A stretch of DNA of 64,000 nt from Oceanicola sp. D3 (GCF_006351965.1 NZ_CP040932.1:3038001-3102000); one strand, 5' to 3'. Counted from the stretch's first letter, positions 1-8,567 are shown. Made by a program: numbers and translations. Notes: a model not told the origin generated them from the sequence alone.

Positions 1-285
1 ATCTTCGCGGATCGTCTCATCGAGTTCCGAGAGGATATCGCCATCGACGCTTTCGCCCCAGAGCATCAACAACTCGCGCCGCGGCCCTGCGCCGATCTGT
101 TCCAAGAGGTCGGCGATGTCGGCGGGGTGCAGCGGGTCGAGCAGTTCGGAGAGGGTGACCACGTCATCGGCAAAGGTGGCTTCGAGCACCGATTGCACGA
201 AGGGGGTTCGGAGCGAGTAATCCTGCTCCTCGCGCTCCTCGGGGCGCTCTTCCTCCTCGATCTCGGTGGTCGGCTCTTCGCTCAT
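1..285 (-). CDS. mgtE: Magnesium transporter MgtE, N-terminal part (runs off the left edge)
   Basis: The reverse strand reads open from an ATG at 285 to the window edge (95 codons, no stop). It has a Glu-rich leader (MSEEPTTEIEEEE) and then the sequence LHPADIADLLEQIG, which is typical of the cytosolic MgtE N domain that senses Mg2+ and gates the channel. The membrane part lies outside the window. A GAGGGG stretch six nucleotides before the ATG supports the start. Divergent from the guanine deaminase gene. The family call rests on the N domain only. Confidence 0.8.
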   Translation of the reverse strand, partial: MSEEPTTEIEEEERPEEREEQDYSLRTPFVQSVLEATFADDVVTLSELLDPLHPADIADLLEQIGAGPRRELLMLWGESVDGDILSELDETIRED

Positions 286-463
286 CGGCGGCCCCTCTGC
301 TCGGCGTTGCGGCCACCATATTGCACGCGCCGGGTGGCGCAAGCGCAGGAGCGCGAAATCAGCGGCCTGCAGGCGGGAGCCCGGCGTGAATTCGCAACTT
401 GCGCCGCTGGTTGCATCATTTCACGCATTGTCCGCCGTGCAGGGCCCGCTTAATCTCCGGCGC

Positions 464-1789
464 ATGTCTGCCCCTGCCCCGCCCAACGCCGAGTCTTCGG
501 CCCCAGAGACCCTGCTGCTTGGGCAGATCATCGACTTTACCGCTGATCCCTTTGCCACACCGCCGCCGGACTGCGCCCGCCACCTGTCGCGCGGGGCGAT
601 CCTTTTGCGGGGCGGAAAGATCGCCGAAGTCGGCCCTGCAGCGCGCCTGGGAGAGGCGCACCCCACCGCTCGCCGGGTGGATTATGGCGCGGCGCTGCTG
701 CTTCCCGGCTTTGTCGATGCCCATGCGCACTACCCGCAAACCGGCATCATCGCCTCATGGGGCAAGCGGCTGATCGACTGGCTGGAAGGCTATACCTTCC
801 CCGAAGAGAGCCGGTTTAGCGATGCGCTCTACGCCGCCACGATCGCCGGGCGCTACCTAGATCTGGCGATTGCCAATGGCACCACGACGGTTGCCAGCTT
901 CTGCACCTCTCACCCCGAGAGCGTCACCGCCTTCTTTCAGGCTGCGCAGGCCCGAGGCATGGCGGTGGTGGGCGGCAAGGTGGCGATGGATCGCAACGCG
1001 CCCGAGGCGCTGCTCGATACGCCTGAGCGGGCCTATGACGAGAGCAAGGCGCTGCTCCAGCGCTGGCATGGGCAAGGGCGTGCGCGTTATGCCATCACCC
1101 CTCGTTTCACGCCCACATCGAGCGAAGCGCAGCTGGAGGCCATGGGCGCACTTTGGGCCGAACACCCCGATTGCGCCATGCAAACGCACCTCAGTGAGCA
1201 GGCGGAAGAAATTGCCTGGGTAAAGGAGCTTTGCCCCGATGCCGAGGATTACCTTGCCACCTATGAGCGGCACGGCCTCATCGGCCCGGGGGCTCTCTTC
1301 GGCCATGCCATCCACCTCACCCCGCGAGAGCGGGCAAGATTGGCCGAGAGCGGCTCATCGGTGGTGCATTGCCCGACATCGAACACCTTTATCGGCTCCG
1401 GTGTTTTCGATGCCGCCGGGTTGGCGGCGGAGGGTGTTACAACCGGCTTGGCGACTGATACGGGGGGCGGCTCGTCATTTTCTATGCTGCGCACCATGGG
1501 GGCCGCCTATGAGATCAGCCAGCTCAATGGCGCGGTGCTGCACCCGGCGCAGCTTTTGTGGCTGGCCACCGAAGGCTCGGCCCGCGCGTTGCGGATGGAG
1601 AGCGAGGTGGGCACGCTCGCGGTTGGAAGTGCCGCCGATATCATTGCGCTAGACCTTGCCTCCACCCCCGCCATCGCCCAGCGGGCCGCGCGTGCGGGCG
1701 ATATTTGGGAGGCGGTGTTTCCGACGATGATGATGGGGGACGACCGCGCGATCAAAGCCGTTTGGATCGGTGGCGTTGGCCGCCGCTGA
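464..1789 (+). CDS. guaD: Guanine deaminase
   Basis: A 441-aa amidohydrolase predicted to convert guanine to xanthine and ammonia in purine salvage or catabolism. Zinc-site signatures are visible in order: DAHAHYPQT (His87 and His89), THLSEQ, GHAIHL and TDTGGGSSFSML near the C-terminus, plus HCPTSN typical of GuaD. The frame is open further upstream, but the ATG at 464 gives a normal family length and the upstream residues look non-coding. It converges on the CAP lipoprotein. An 8-oxoguanine deaminase lies just beyond on the other strand, so the locus is rich in guanine-type deaminases. Cytosolic. Confidence 0.9.
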   Translation: MSAPAPPNAESSAPETLLLGQIIDFTADPFATPPPDCARHLSRGAILLRGGKIAEVGPAARLGEAHPTARRVDYGAALLLPGFVDAHAHYPQTGIIASWGKRLIDWLEGYTFPEESRFSDALYAATIAGRYLDLAIANGTTTVASFCTSHPESVTAFFQAAQARGMAVVGGKVAMDRNAPEALLDTPERAYDESKALLQRWHGQGRARYAITPRFTPTSSEAQLEAMGALWAEHPDCAMQTHLSEQAEEIAWVKELCPDAEDYLATYERHGLIGPGALFGHAIHLTPRERARLAESGSSVVHCPTSNTFIGSGVFDAAGLAAEGVTTGLATDTGGGSSFSMLRTMGAAYEISQLNGAVLHPAQLLWLATEGSARALRMESEVGTLAVGSAADIIALDLASTPAIAQRAARAGDIWEAVFPTMMMGDDRAIKAVWIGGVGRR

Positions 1790-1813
1790 TCACGGTGCCC
1801 ACCGCACGTCACT

Positions 1814-2314
1814 CTAGCAGGGCCGTGCCAGCACCAAGACCCGCACCGCCCCTGCATGGCCCTCACCGTAAAGGCTGGCGTTGGGGAGCAGCATGTTGCG
1901 ATTGTGCCCGGCTGAGCCTTTCCACCCCGCCACCGCCTGCGCAGCCGTTGGATAACCGAACGACAGGTTTTCTGCCACGAGACAGGCTTGAAGGCCCTGC
2001 GCCCGCACCCGGTCCATCACGCTGGAGCCGCCCCGCCCGGTGTGGCCTGTGCGCCCCGTTGCGGCAAGGTATGCGGCCTGATCCTGCGCCGCCCGCATCA
2101 GGGCCGGGTGGGCTGTGAGCGGCGTTAGCCCGCCAGACGCCCGGTATGCGTTGAGCGCGGGCGCGACGCTGCCCGGTGTGGCTAGAGTGCGTGATTGCGG
2201 AGCAGAGGTATCGCCCGAACCTGCCGCAGGCGCGTCGGGGGGTGGCGCGGGCACGCAGGCCGCGAGAGCGATCAGCAAGCCTGAGGCCATGGCGATCCGA
2301 CAGTGTCGTAACAT
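1814..2314 (-). CDS. CAP/SCP-superfamily lipoprotein
   Basis: A 166-aa exported protein. The N-terminus MLRHCRIAMASGLLIALAAC is a lipoprotein signal peptide with a lipobox (LAAC). After a Pro/Ala-rich linker comes a CAP-like domain: LNAYRASGGLTPLTAHPALMRAAQDQAAYLA, then GHTGRGG, VAENLSFGYP and HNRNMLLPNA, which match the usual CAP boxes. The function of bacterial CAP proteins is mostly unknown. The start is set by a perfect AGGAGG six bases upstream (2321-2326); an earlier in-frame GTG at 2329 is less likely. That Shine-Dalgarno overlaps the stop codon of the upstream deaminase gene, so the two are probably co-translated. Confidence 0.85.
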   Translation of the reverse strand: MLRHCRIAMASGLLIALAACVPAPPPDAPAAGSGDTSAPQSRTLATPGSVAPALNAYRASGGLTPLTAHPALMRAAQDQAAYLAATGRTGHTGRGGSSVMDRVRAQGLQACLVAENLSFGYPTAAQAVAGWKGSAGHNRNMLLPNASLYGEGHAGAVRVLVLARPC

Positions 2315-2325
2315 ACTTGGCCTCC

Positions 2326-3666
2326 TCACGTGCCGTTGGCCAGCCGGGCCACCGCCGCTGCCGCCTGCTGAGCCAGTGCCCGTGTATCGACGCCTACCAG
2401 CGCACCGGCGCGCACCACGTCGCGCCCCTCCACGATCAGGTCGCGGACCTGCGTTGGCCCGGCCAGCAATAGCGCGGCGCGATCCCAGTTGCCTGCCGCC
2501 TCCAGACCCGCCATGTCCCAGATTGCGACATCGGCGCGAAACCCCGGCGCAAGCTGACCAAGGTGGCCACCGCGCCCAAGCACCTCGGCCCCACCCCGCG
2601 TGGCAACCTCAAGAGCCTCGCGCGCGGGCATGGCATCGGCCCCGTCCCGCACCCGTGCCACCAGCAATGCCATGCGCGCCTCTGCGGCCAGATTGCCCGC
2701 GTCATTGCTGGCTGAGCCGTCCACGCCCAGGCCCACCGGCACCCCCGCATCACGCATCGCCCGGATTGGCGTGATCCCCGAACCGAGGCGGCAGTTGGAG
2801 CAGGGGCAATGGGCGACACCTGTTTTTGTGTGGGCGAAAAGATCTATCTCTGCGCGATCCAGTTTTACGCAATGGGCATGCCACACGTCCTCGCCGACCC
2901 AGCCCAGCTCTTCGGCATATTGGCCGGGACGACAGCCGAAGTTGGCTTCGGAATAGGCGATGTCTTCATCATTCTCGGCCAGATGGGTGTGCAGGCGCAC
3001 GCCCTTCTCGCGCGCCAAGACGGCGGTATCCCGCATCAACTCGCGGCTGACCGAAAACGGCGAGCAGGGCGCAAGGCCCACCTGCACCAGCGCCCCCGGC
3101 GACGGGTCGTGAAAACCGTCGACCACCCGCGCGCAATCCTCCAGAATCGCAGCTTCATCTTCCACCAAGGCATCCGGCGGCAGCCCGCCCTTGCTTTCTC
3201 CAATACTCATCGCGCCGCGTGTGGCGAGAAAGCGGATGCCGACCTCGCCCGCACCTTCGATGCTGTCCTCCAGCTTGGCTCCGTTCGGAAAGAGATAAAG
3301 ATGGTCAGAGCTCATCGAACAGCCCGAGAGCGCAAGCTCGGCACAGGCCAGTTTGGCGGACAGGCGGATGTCTTCTGGCGTCATCCGGCCCCAGATCGGG
3401 TAAAGCGCCTGAAGCCAGCCGAAGAGCAGCGCATCCTGGCCCGCTGGCACGGCGCGGGTGAGGCTTTGGAACATGTGGTGATGCGTGTTCACCAACCCGG
3501 GCGTCACAAGGCAGCCCTCGGCGTTGATTATCTCGGCCCCATCCGCAGCAAGGCCCGGCCCGATCTCTTCGATGATCCCGCCGCGCAACCGCACATCTAA
3601 TGTGCCCTCGCGGCCCGCATCATCCATGCTCAGCACATGGCCGCCCCGGATGAGGCGATGCGTCAT
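2326..3666 (-). CDS. 8-oxoguanine deaminase
   Basis: A 446-aa amidohydrolase of the ATZ/TRZ type. It has PGLVNTHHHMFQSLTRAVP (metal-binding His pair), LHTHLAEND, HAHCVKL, VAHCPCSNCRLGSG and GLGVDGSASND, a set characteristic of the 8-oxoguanine and isocytosine deaminase branch. Predicted reaction: 8-oxoguanine to urate plus ammonia, clearing oxidised guanine. Start chosen at 3666, where ATGA overlaps the stop of the hisN-type gene. The frame is open upstream, but those residues overlap that gene. Downstream it is coupled to the CAP lipoprotein. The substrate is inferred from family resemblance and could be another aminated heterocycle. Confidence 0.82.
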   Translation of the reverse strand: MTHRLIRGGHVLSMDDAGREGTLDVRLRGGIIEEIGPGLAADGAEIINAEGCLVTPGLVNTHHHMFQSLTRAVPAGQDALLFGWLQALYPIWGRMTPEDIRLSAKLACAELALSGCSMSSDHLYLFPNGAKLEDSIEGAGEVGIRFLATRGAMSIGESKGGLPPDALVEDEAAILEDCARVVDGFHDPSPGALVQVGLAPCSPFSVSRELMRDTAVLAREKGVRLHTHLAENDEDIAYSEANFGCRPGQYAEELGWVGEDVWHAHCVKLDRAEIDLFAHTKTGVAHCPCSNCRLGSGITPIRAMRDAGVPVGLGVDGSASNDAGNLAAEARMALLVARVRDGADAMPAREALEVATRGGAEVLGRGGHLGQLAPGFRADVAIWDMAGLEAAGNWDRAALLLAGPTQVRDLIVEGRDVVRAGALVGVDTRALAQQAAAAVARLANGT

Positions 3667-4478
3667 GCGGCCTGCTCGGCCAAGAGCGCCATCGCTGTGC
3701 GGTGTAGCTCGGGCGTGGCTGCGGCGAGGGCCCTGCCGCCTTCGTGCACCGGCCCGCCCTCCCAATCTGTCACGACGCCGCCTGCTGCCTCGATCACGGC
3801 AATCGGTGCGGCAATATCATAGCTTTGCAGACCTGCTTCGATCACAAGGTCGATTTGCCCGAGGGCGAGCAAGGCATAGGCGTAGCAATCCAGCCCGTAG
3901 CGGGTGAGCCGCGCTTTGCTCGCGACGCGCCGAAATGCGGCGGCCTCGGCCTCGGTGCCGACCTCGGGGAAGGTGGTAAAAACTGTTGCCTCTGCGAGGC
4001 TGCGCCCTTCGCGCACTTTCAACAGGGTTTCGCCGCGCGGGGCGGTGAGCTGCGCCGCGCCGAGGCCACCCTGAAAACGCTCCGCCATATAGGGCTGGTC
4101 GATGATGCCGTAAAACGGGCCGCGTGCATCGTTCAGTGCGATCAGCACGCCCCAGCTCGCGGTGCCGGAGATAAAGGCGCGGGTGCCGTCGATCGGGTCG
4201 AGCACCCATGTCAGCCCGCTCTCGCCCGCCTGGTGGCCAAACTCCTCGCCCAGCACCGCATCCTGCGGGCGTCGTTCGGCCAGAACGCCGCGCATGGCTT
4301 CCTCGGCGGCGCGGTCTGCAACGGTGACCGGGTCAAACCCACCGGGGCCTGCCTTGTTGTCGGCCAGCATTGGGGTGCGGAAATGTGGCAGGATCGCCGC
4401 CCGAGCCGCATCGGCCATCGCCGCACCGCAGGCCCGTAGCTCGGCCGCCTCTTCTTCCGTGATCTCTTCGCGCAACAT
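3663..4478 (-). CDS. hisN: Histidinol-phosphatase, inositol monophosphatase family
   Basis: A 271-aa Mg2+-dependent phosphatase of the IMPase fold. Motifs: GEEFG (metal ligand near residue 79), WVLDPIDGTRAFISG (Asp94 and Asp97) and YDIAAPIAVIEAAGG near residue 220. This spacing matches the HisN branch, which dephosphorylates L-histidinol phosphate in histidine synthesis; IMPase or related sugar phosphatases are the alternative. A GGGAGAGG ribosome-binding site precedes the ATG. First gene of a minus-strand run with the deaminase (ATGA overlap) and the CAP lipoprotein, although those partners have no histidine-pathway role. Confidence 0.8.
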   Translation of the reverse strand: MLREEITEEEAAELRACGAAMADAARAAILPHFRTPMLADNKAGPGGFDPVTVADRAAEEAMRGVLAERRPQDAVLGEEFGHQAGESGLTWVLDPIDGTRAFISGTASWGVLIALNDARGPFYGIIDQPYMAERFQGGLGAAQLTAPRGETLLKVREGRSLAEATVFTTFPEVGTEAEAAAFRRVASKARLTRYGLDCYAYALLALGQIDLVIEAGLQSYDIAAPIAVIEAAGGVVTDWEGGPVHEGGRALAAATPELHRTAMALLAEQAA

Positions 4479-4526
4479 CTGCCTCTCCCTGCCTTTCAGC
4501 AGCCATAGCGCACCCCGTGAAACGAG

Positions 4527-4550
4527 AAAAGCGCCCCTGGGTGGGGGCGC
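4527..4550 (-). terminator. Rho-independent terminator of the XRE regulator gene
   Basis: On the minus strand a GC-rich hairpin (GCGCCCCC, short loop, AGGGGCGC) is followed directly by TTTTCTC. It lies 38 nt past the stop of the XRE regulator and before the hisN-type gene. Confidence 0.8.
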
Positions 4551-4587
4551 TCTCTTGGTGGCAACGGCAACAGGTGGTTACTGCTGC

Positions 4588-4974
4588 TCAGTTCACATCG
4601 CTCAAAACACGGGCGAGATCAAAGAGCCGGCGGCGTTGGCTTTCAGGAATGGCGTAGTAGCTGCGCACCAGTTCCAGCGCCTCGCGGTCTCCGAGAATGT
4701 CGCCCGGAACGCCCTCGCCCTCGACCGCATCGGTCTTGGACACCTGCGGCAGATCTTCACTAAGCCCTTCGAAGAAGAAGGAGATTGGCACCTCGAGCGC
4801 GTGGGAGATGTCCCAAAGGCGGGATGCGCTTACACGGTTCATGCCGGTCTCGTATTTCTGGATCTGCTGAAACTTGATCCCGACCTTCTCGGCCAGCTGC
4901 TGTTGCGTCATCCCCACCATCCAACGACGGTGCCGAACGCGCTTACCAACATGGATGTCGACCGGATGCTTCAT
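4588..4974 (-). CDS. XRE-family transcriptional regulator
   Basis: A 128-aa DNA-binding protein. Residues 6-62 form a Cro/cI-type helix-turn-helix (VGKRVRHRRWMVGMTQQQLAE, KVGIKFQQIQKYETGMNRVS), followed by an acidic linker and a C-terminal helical segment ending in FDLARVLSDVN. This architecture recurs in alphaproteobacteria as a general small regulator. The start at 4974 is preferred because AAGGAG sits six bases before it; earlier in-frame ATGs lack this. A long AT-rich divergent intergenic region lies upstream and its own terminator downstream. The target genes cannot be told from the sequence. Confidence 0.85.
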   Translation of the reverse strand: MKHPVDIHVGKRVRHRRWMVGMTQQQLAEKVGIKFQQIQKYETGMNRVSASRLWDISHALEVPISFFFEGLSEDLPQVSKTDAVEGEGVPGDILGDREALELVRSYYAIPESQRRRLFDLARVLSDVN

Positions 4975-5296
4975 GAATGTCTCCTTCATATCTCTCCACC
5001 TAGTACACAGCAACTTTCGTGCCAAAACGGGCGCACCCGCTGAGATTTATCATATTTGTTTGATATTAAATCATCATTCCCTTTAAAAACAGGGGGTTGC
5101 GATGCTATTCTGCATTTCAGAGCCTGCAACTATGACCTTACTACGGCAAGTTTAGACGTGAGTCTCGATACAATTATAAGTTGCACTTAGTTGACGCTGT
5201 GAACTCTCGCGAATTGCAATTGCATTTTGCAAATATCCACAGGATTGCGCAACTTTTCGACAGCTCGTAGGGATGGTGCGCAATTGGAGGGATGTG
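4975..5296. promoter_or_regulatory. AT-rich divergent intergenic region
   Basis: About 320 bases without a gene between the XRE regulator (-) and the quinone-oxidoreductase-like gene (+). The section from about 5040 to 5250 is clearly more AT-rich than its surroundings. It holds the perfect palindrome GCAATTGC at 5216-5223, followed by ATTTTGCAAAT. The promoters of both flanking genes must lie here. No RNA gene was recognised. Confidence 0.5.
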
Positions 5297-6262
5297 ATGA
5301 AGGCTTACCGTGTTACCGAGACGGGTGAACGCCCGGCCCTTACCGAGATTGCCGCGCCAGAACCGGGGCCGGGAGAGGTGGCGGTAGATATTGCGGCCTG
5401 CGGGCTCAACTTCGCCGATCTGCTGATGGTTGAGGGCACATATCAAGACACGCCCCCCGCCCCCTTCACCCTCGGAATCGAGCTGGCTGGCACCGTCACC
5501 GCCCTCGGTGAAGGCGTGGAGGGTTTTGCACCCGGGGATCGCATCGGTGTTTTCGGCGGCCGTGGTGGACTGGCCGAGGCCGGGTGCTTTCCGGCTGACC
5601 GCTGCCTCAGGCTGCCCGATGCCATGCCGTTCCATATCGCCGCAGCCTTCCTTGTTGCCTATGGCACATCTCACCTCGCGCTCGTTCATCGCGCGCGGCT
5701 CGCCAAGGGCGAGCGCCTTGTGGTGACCGGAGCGGCAGGAGGCGTGGGGCTGACGGCGGTGGAGCTGGGGGCCAAGCTGGGCGCCGAGGTGGTGGCCATC
5801 GCGCGCGGGGCCGACAAGCTGGCTGTTGCGGAAAATGCCGGAGCGACCCACCTGATCGACGCGACCAGCGAGGACATTCGCGGCCAGCTCAAGGCCCTTG
5901 GCGGCATTGACGTGCTCTATGACACTGTGGGTGATCCGCTGTTTTCGGACTGCTTTCGCGCCGTTCGCCCCGAGGGCCGCCTGCTTTCCATTGGCTTCGC
6001 CGGGGGCAAGGTGCCGCAGATCAAAGCCAATCATCTGCTGGTCAAAAACCTAACGGTGATGGGGCTCTACTGGGGCGGTTATATGGGCTTTGCGCCTGAG
6101 GTGCTGACCGGCTCACTCAAGGAGCTTATGGCGCTGTGGGAGACGGGCGGGTTGGAGCCGCATGTCTCGCACCGCCTGCCGCTCGAAGAGATAGACGCGG
6201 CGATGGAGCTTATCAGGACGCGGCGCTCGACCGGGAAGGTCGTTGTTGAGCCACGGCGCTGA
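5297..6262 (+). CDS. NADPH:quinone oxidoreductase family protein (MDR superfamily)
   Basis: A 321-aa zinc-free medium-chain dehydrogenase/reductase. GroES-like N-terminal domain (GPGEVAVDIAACGLNFADLL; TLGIELAGTVTALGEGV), then a Rossmann NADPH domain with VTGAAGGVGLTAVELGAKLG near residues 140-160. It lacks the structural-zinc Cys cluster and so fits the quinone reductase branch (QOR). A GGAGGG at 5286-5291 sets the ATG at 5297. Its 3' end overlaps that of the convergent LysR gene by 50 bases. Substrate unknown; enoyl-CoA or enone reduction is possible. Confidence 0.82.
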   Translation: MKAYRVTETGERPALTEIAAPEPGPGEVAVDIAACGLNFADLLMVEGTYQDTPPAPFTLGIELAGTVTALGEGVEGFAPGDRIGVFGGRGGLAEAGCFPADRCLRLPDAMPFHIAAAFLVAYGTSHLALVHRARLAKGERLVVTGAAGGVGLTAVELGAKLGAEVVAIARGADKLAVAENAGATHLIDATSEDIRGQLKALGGIDVLYDTVGDPLFSDCFRAVRPEGRLLSIGFAGGKVPQIKANHLLVKNLTVMGLYWGGYMGFAPEVLTGSLKELMALWETGGLEPHVSHRLPLEEIDAAMELIRTRRSTGKVVVEPRR

Positions 6263-7178
6263 GCGCCTCGCCCACCACGCCCGCCTCTGCAACCGGCACG
6301 GGGCCCATGCCCGTGGTTGGCAGCCGCCCCGCGTAAGAGCGGCGCAGCAACTCGGCCAGCGCCTCCTGCGCTGGGTTCTTCAGGCTGGCAGCACCGTAAA
6401 GATTGATCCGGAAGGAGCGCAGCTCAGGCAGAGCGCCGCCGTGGCAGATCGGCTCAGTGGTGGGCGGCTGCATGCCTTCCAGCATCGCATGCACGGCCAG
6501 ATCAGCGTTCACCGTTGCCTCCACCGTGCGCGATGAGTTTGAGCTGACCTGCATGGTCCAGGGTAGCCCCGCCTCATCGAGCGCGCGCTGCACGATGGGT
6601 TTGAAAAAGCACTTCTCTTCGAAGGCCAGGGGCAAAGGTCGGCGCCGCCACGCACAGCCACCCGGGGCACCCACCCAAACGAGTGGCACCTCGCGAAGCG
6701 TCTCGCCGCCCTCGTCCATCCCGTCCTCGGTGGTTACGATCATGTCGCAAGCCCCCTTTGCAAAGTCTTCCTTGAGGCTTCGTGTAAAGGAGGAAACGAG
6801 ATGCACGCGCACGCGAGGGAACTCAGCCGCGAAGCGTTGGAGCATCCGCGGGATATAGCCCAGCACGATATCATGGGGCACGCCCAGCACGATCTGGCCT
6901 TCGAACTCCTCTGCCGTCAGCCGGGTGATCGCCTCATCGTTCAGCGCCAGCATCCGGCGTGCATAGCTGACAAGCTGCTCCCCGGCAGGGGTCAGGCCAA
7001 TCTTGCGCTGGGAGCGATCAAGCAACTTTTGGTCCAGCGCCTCTTCCAGCCGCTTCAGCTGCATCGAAACGGCGGATTGGGTCACGTTGAGCTGCCCGGC
7101 TGCGCGGGTCACCCCGCCACAATCAGCGACGGTCACAAAGCTGCGCAGAGCGGTAAGATCCAGGTTGCGGGGCATCAT
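6213..7178 (-). CDS. LysR-family transcriptional regulator
   Basis: About 321 aa. The N-terminal winged HTH (residues 6-65: LDLTALRSFVTVADCGGVTR; LNVTQSAVSMQLKRLEEAL) is followed by a periplasmic-binding-like effector domain, the normal LysR layout. Two adjacent ATGs (7178 and 7175) both lie within reach of a CGGAG stretch, so the exact start is uncertain by one codon. It converges with, and overlaps by 50 bases, the quinone-oxidoreductase gene, and is divergent from a DUF1127 gene, which may be its target given the usual divergent LysR arrangement. Confidence 0.85.
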   Translation of the reverse strand: MMPRNLDLTALRSFVTVADCGGVTRAAGQLNVTQSAVSMQLKRLEEALDQKLLDRSQRKIGLTPAGEQLVSYARRMLALNDEAITRLTAEEFEGQIVLGVPHDIVLGYIPRMLQRFAAEFPRVRVHLVSSFTRSLKEDFAKGACDMIVTTEDGMDEGGETLREVPLVWVGAPGGCAWRRRPLPLAFEEKCFFKPIVQRALDEAGLPWTMQVSSNSSRTVEATVNADLAVHAMLEGMQPPTTEPICHGGALPELRSFRINLYGAASLKNPAQEALAELLRRSYAGRLPTTGMGPVPVAEAGVVGEALSAVAQQRPSRSSAAS

Positions 7179-7298
7179 CAATCTCCGTGATGGCGGGCGT
7201 CACAAACATTCGTTTCCAATATGCCCCACCTCACGCCATATATCAATCATCCTGATCAAACAGATCGTAACGTTCACAGAAAGCAAAGGATCGGACTG

Positions 7299-7529
7299 AT
7301 GAGCTCCCCCGCTTCCACCCTCTCCACCGGCGCCCTGTCCGGACACTGCAACCCTCCCCGCAGCGGCATTATTGCCCGCGTTCTGGGCCTTCTGGCTCTG
7401 CGCCGTCAGCGCCGCGCCTTAGCCGCGCTCGATGAAACCCTGCTGCGCGATATCGGCGTGTCGCCCGACGCAGCGCGCACCGAAGCTGCCCGGAAACTCT
7501 GGGACGTTCCCCCGGGCTGGCGGACCTGA
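7299..7529 (+). CDS. Small DUF1127 protein
   Basis: A 76-aa basic protein. The C-terminal part (RVLGLLALRRQRRALAALDE, then LLRDIGVSPDAARTEAARKLWD) is a clear DUF1127 domain, an Arg-rich helix pair. In alphaproteobacteria such small proteins act in RNA turnover and phosphate or stress responses, but the role here is unknown. The upstream gene is the divergent LysR regulator and a long stem-loop follows the stop codon. The start ATG at 7299 has an AAAGGA about nine bases before it. Confidence 0.8.
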   Translation: MSSPASTLSTGALSGHCNPPRSGIIARVLGLLALRRQRRALAALDETLLRDIGVSPDAARTEAARKLWDVPPGWRT

Positions 7530-7543
7530 TCCCGCCATCCCAA

Positions 7544-7578
7544 GAGAGCGGCGCTTTCCCCCCGAGGGCGCCGCTCTC
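7544..7578. terminator. Strong hairpin after the DUF1127 gene
   Basis: GAGAGCGGCGC and its exact complement form an 11-bp stem around a 13-nt loop, 15 nt past the DUF1127 stop. No T-run follows on either strand, so this is either an imperfect terminator or an mRNA-stabilising stem. Confidence 0.55.
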
Positions 7579-7712
7579 GAAAACTTTGTGTCGAAACAAC
7601 CCGTTTCCCCGTCAGAACCACTTGAAATCAAGGCCGTCTGTGCCGATATTTGACACCAAGCAGTGCGCCCGCCGGGCGTGCTGACAGGAGTTTTGTGCAA
7701 ATGGAGGCATGA

Positions 7713-8456
7713 ATGGCAGAGACTGGACCGATCCGCACGATGGGCGCAGGCGTCCGTACGGCGCAGATCGACGAGGGCCTCCGGGCCCATATGAACAAGG
7801 TGTACGGCACCATGTCGGTGGGGCTCTTCCTCACCGCTGCGGTGGCCTGGGCCGCTGGCAACAGCGAAGCCGTGGTGATGCAACTCTTCGCCACACCGCT
7901 GCGCTGGGTGATCATGTTCGCTCCGCTGATCATGATCTTTGCTTTCGGCGCGCTCATCAACAAGATGTCCTCTGCGGCCGCGCAGCTGTTCTTCTATGTG
8001 TTCTCGGCCGTCATGGGCCTGTCGATCAGCTGGATCTTCGTGGCTTACACGGACTTCTCGATCGCCCAGACCTTCCTGATCACGGCCGTCGCCTTCGCGG
8101 GCCTGTCCCTGTGGGGCTACACCACGAAGAAGGACATTTCCGGCTGGGGCAGCTTCCTTATCATGGGCGTTATCGGCCTGGTCATCGCCTCGGTGGTCAA
8201 CCTGATCCTGCCGATGTTCATCGCGGGCTATGACCCCAGCGGCATGATGTTCGCCATCTCGGTGCTGGGTGTGCTGATCTTCGCAGGCCTTACCGCCTAC
8301 GACACGCAGAACATCAAGAACACCTACATCGCGCACGCGGCGCATGGGGATCAGGAATGGCTTGGAAAGGCCGCCATCATGGGCGCGCTCAGCCTCTACC
8401 TGGACTTCATCAACATGTTCATGTTCCTGCTCTCGCTGCTCGGCGGGCGCGAATAA
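7713..8456 (+). CDS. Bax inhibitor-1/YccA family membrane protein
   Basis: A 247-aa inner-membrane protein with about seven hydrophobic segments from residue 27 onward and the BI-1 signature near the C-terminus (GLTAYDTQNIK, and AIMGALSLYLDFINMFMFLL, with the paired Asp). Bacterial BI-1 proteins are Ca2+-leak/pH-sensing channels or modulators of the FtsH protease. A GGAGG five bases before the ATG supports the start. It stands alone between two stem-loops, so it is likely monocistronic. Confidence 0.9.
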   Translation: MAETGPIRTMGAGVRTAQIDEGLRAHMNKVYGTMSVGLFLTAAVAWAAGNSEAVVMQLFATPLRWVIMFAPLIMIFAFGALINKMSSAAAQLFFYVFSAVMGLSISWIFVAYTDFSIAQTFLITAVAFAGLSLWGYTTKKDISGWGSFLIMGVIGLVIASVVNLILPMFIAGYDPSGMMFAISVLGVLIFAGLTAYDTQNIKNTYIAHAAHGDQEWLGKAAIMGALSLYLDFINMFMFLLSLLGGRE

Positions 8457-8482
8457 GACACAGCTGAAAGACTGAAACGATC

Positions 8483-8516
8483 AAACCCGCCGGAGTGATC
8501 CGGCGGGTTTTTCTTT
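8483..8516 (+). terminator. Rho-independent terminator of the BI-1 gene
   Basis: AAACCCGCCGG, loop AGTGAT, CCGGCGGGTTT, then TTCTTT. The stem is 11 bp with a T-rich tail, 26 nt past the stop codon. Confidence 0.92.
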
Positions 8517-8541
8517 GGCGAAGTTTTTCTGCCATCATTAC

Positions 8542-8556
8542 TAGACGACCGGTCTA
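8542..8556. promoter_or_regulatory. Palindromic operator before the TetR gene
   Basis: TAGAC-GACCG-GTCTA, containing the perfect 8-bp palindrome GACCGGTC, lies 11 bases before the TetR-family start codon. The sequence resembles the operators of NemR/AcuR-type TetR repressors. Likely the autoregulatory site that also controls the downstream reductase gene. Confidence 0.6.
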
Positions 8557-8567
8557 TTACTTCCTAC

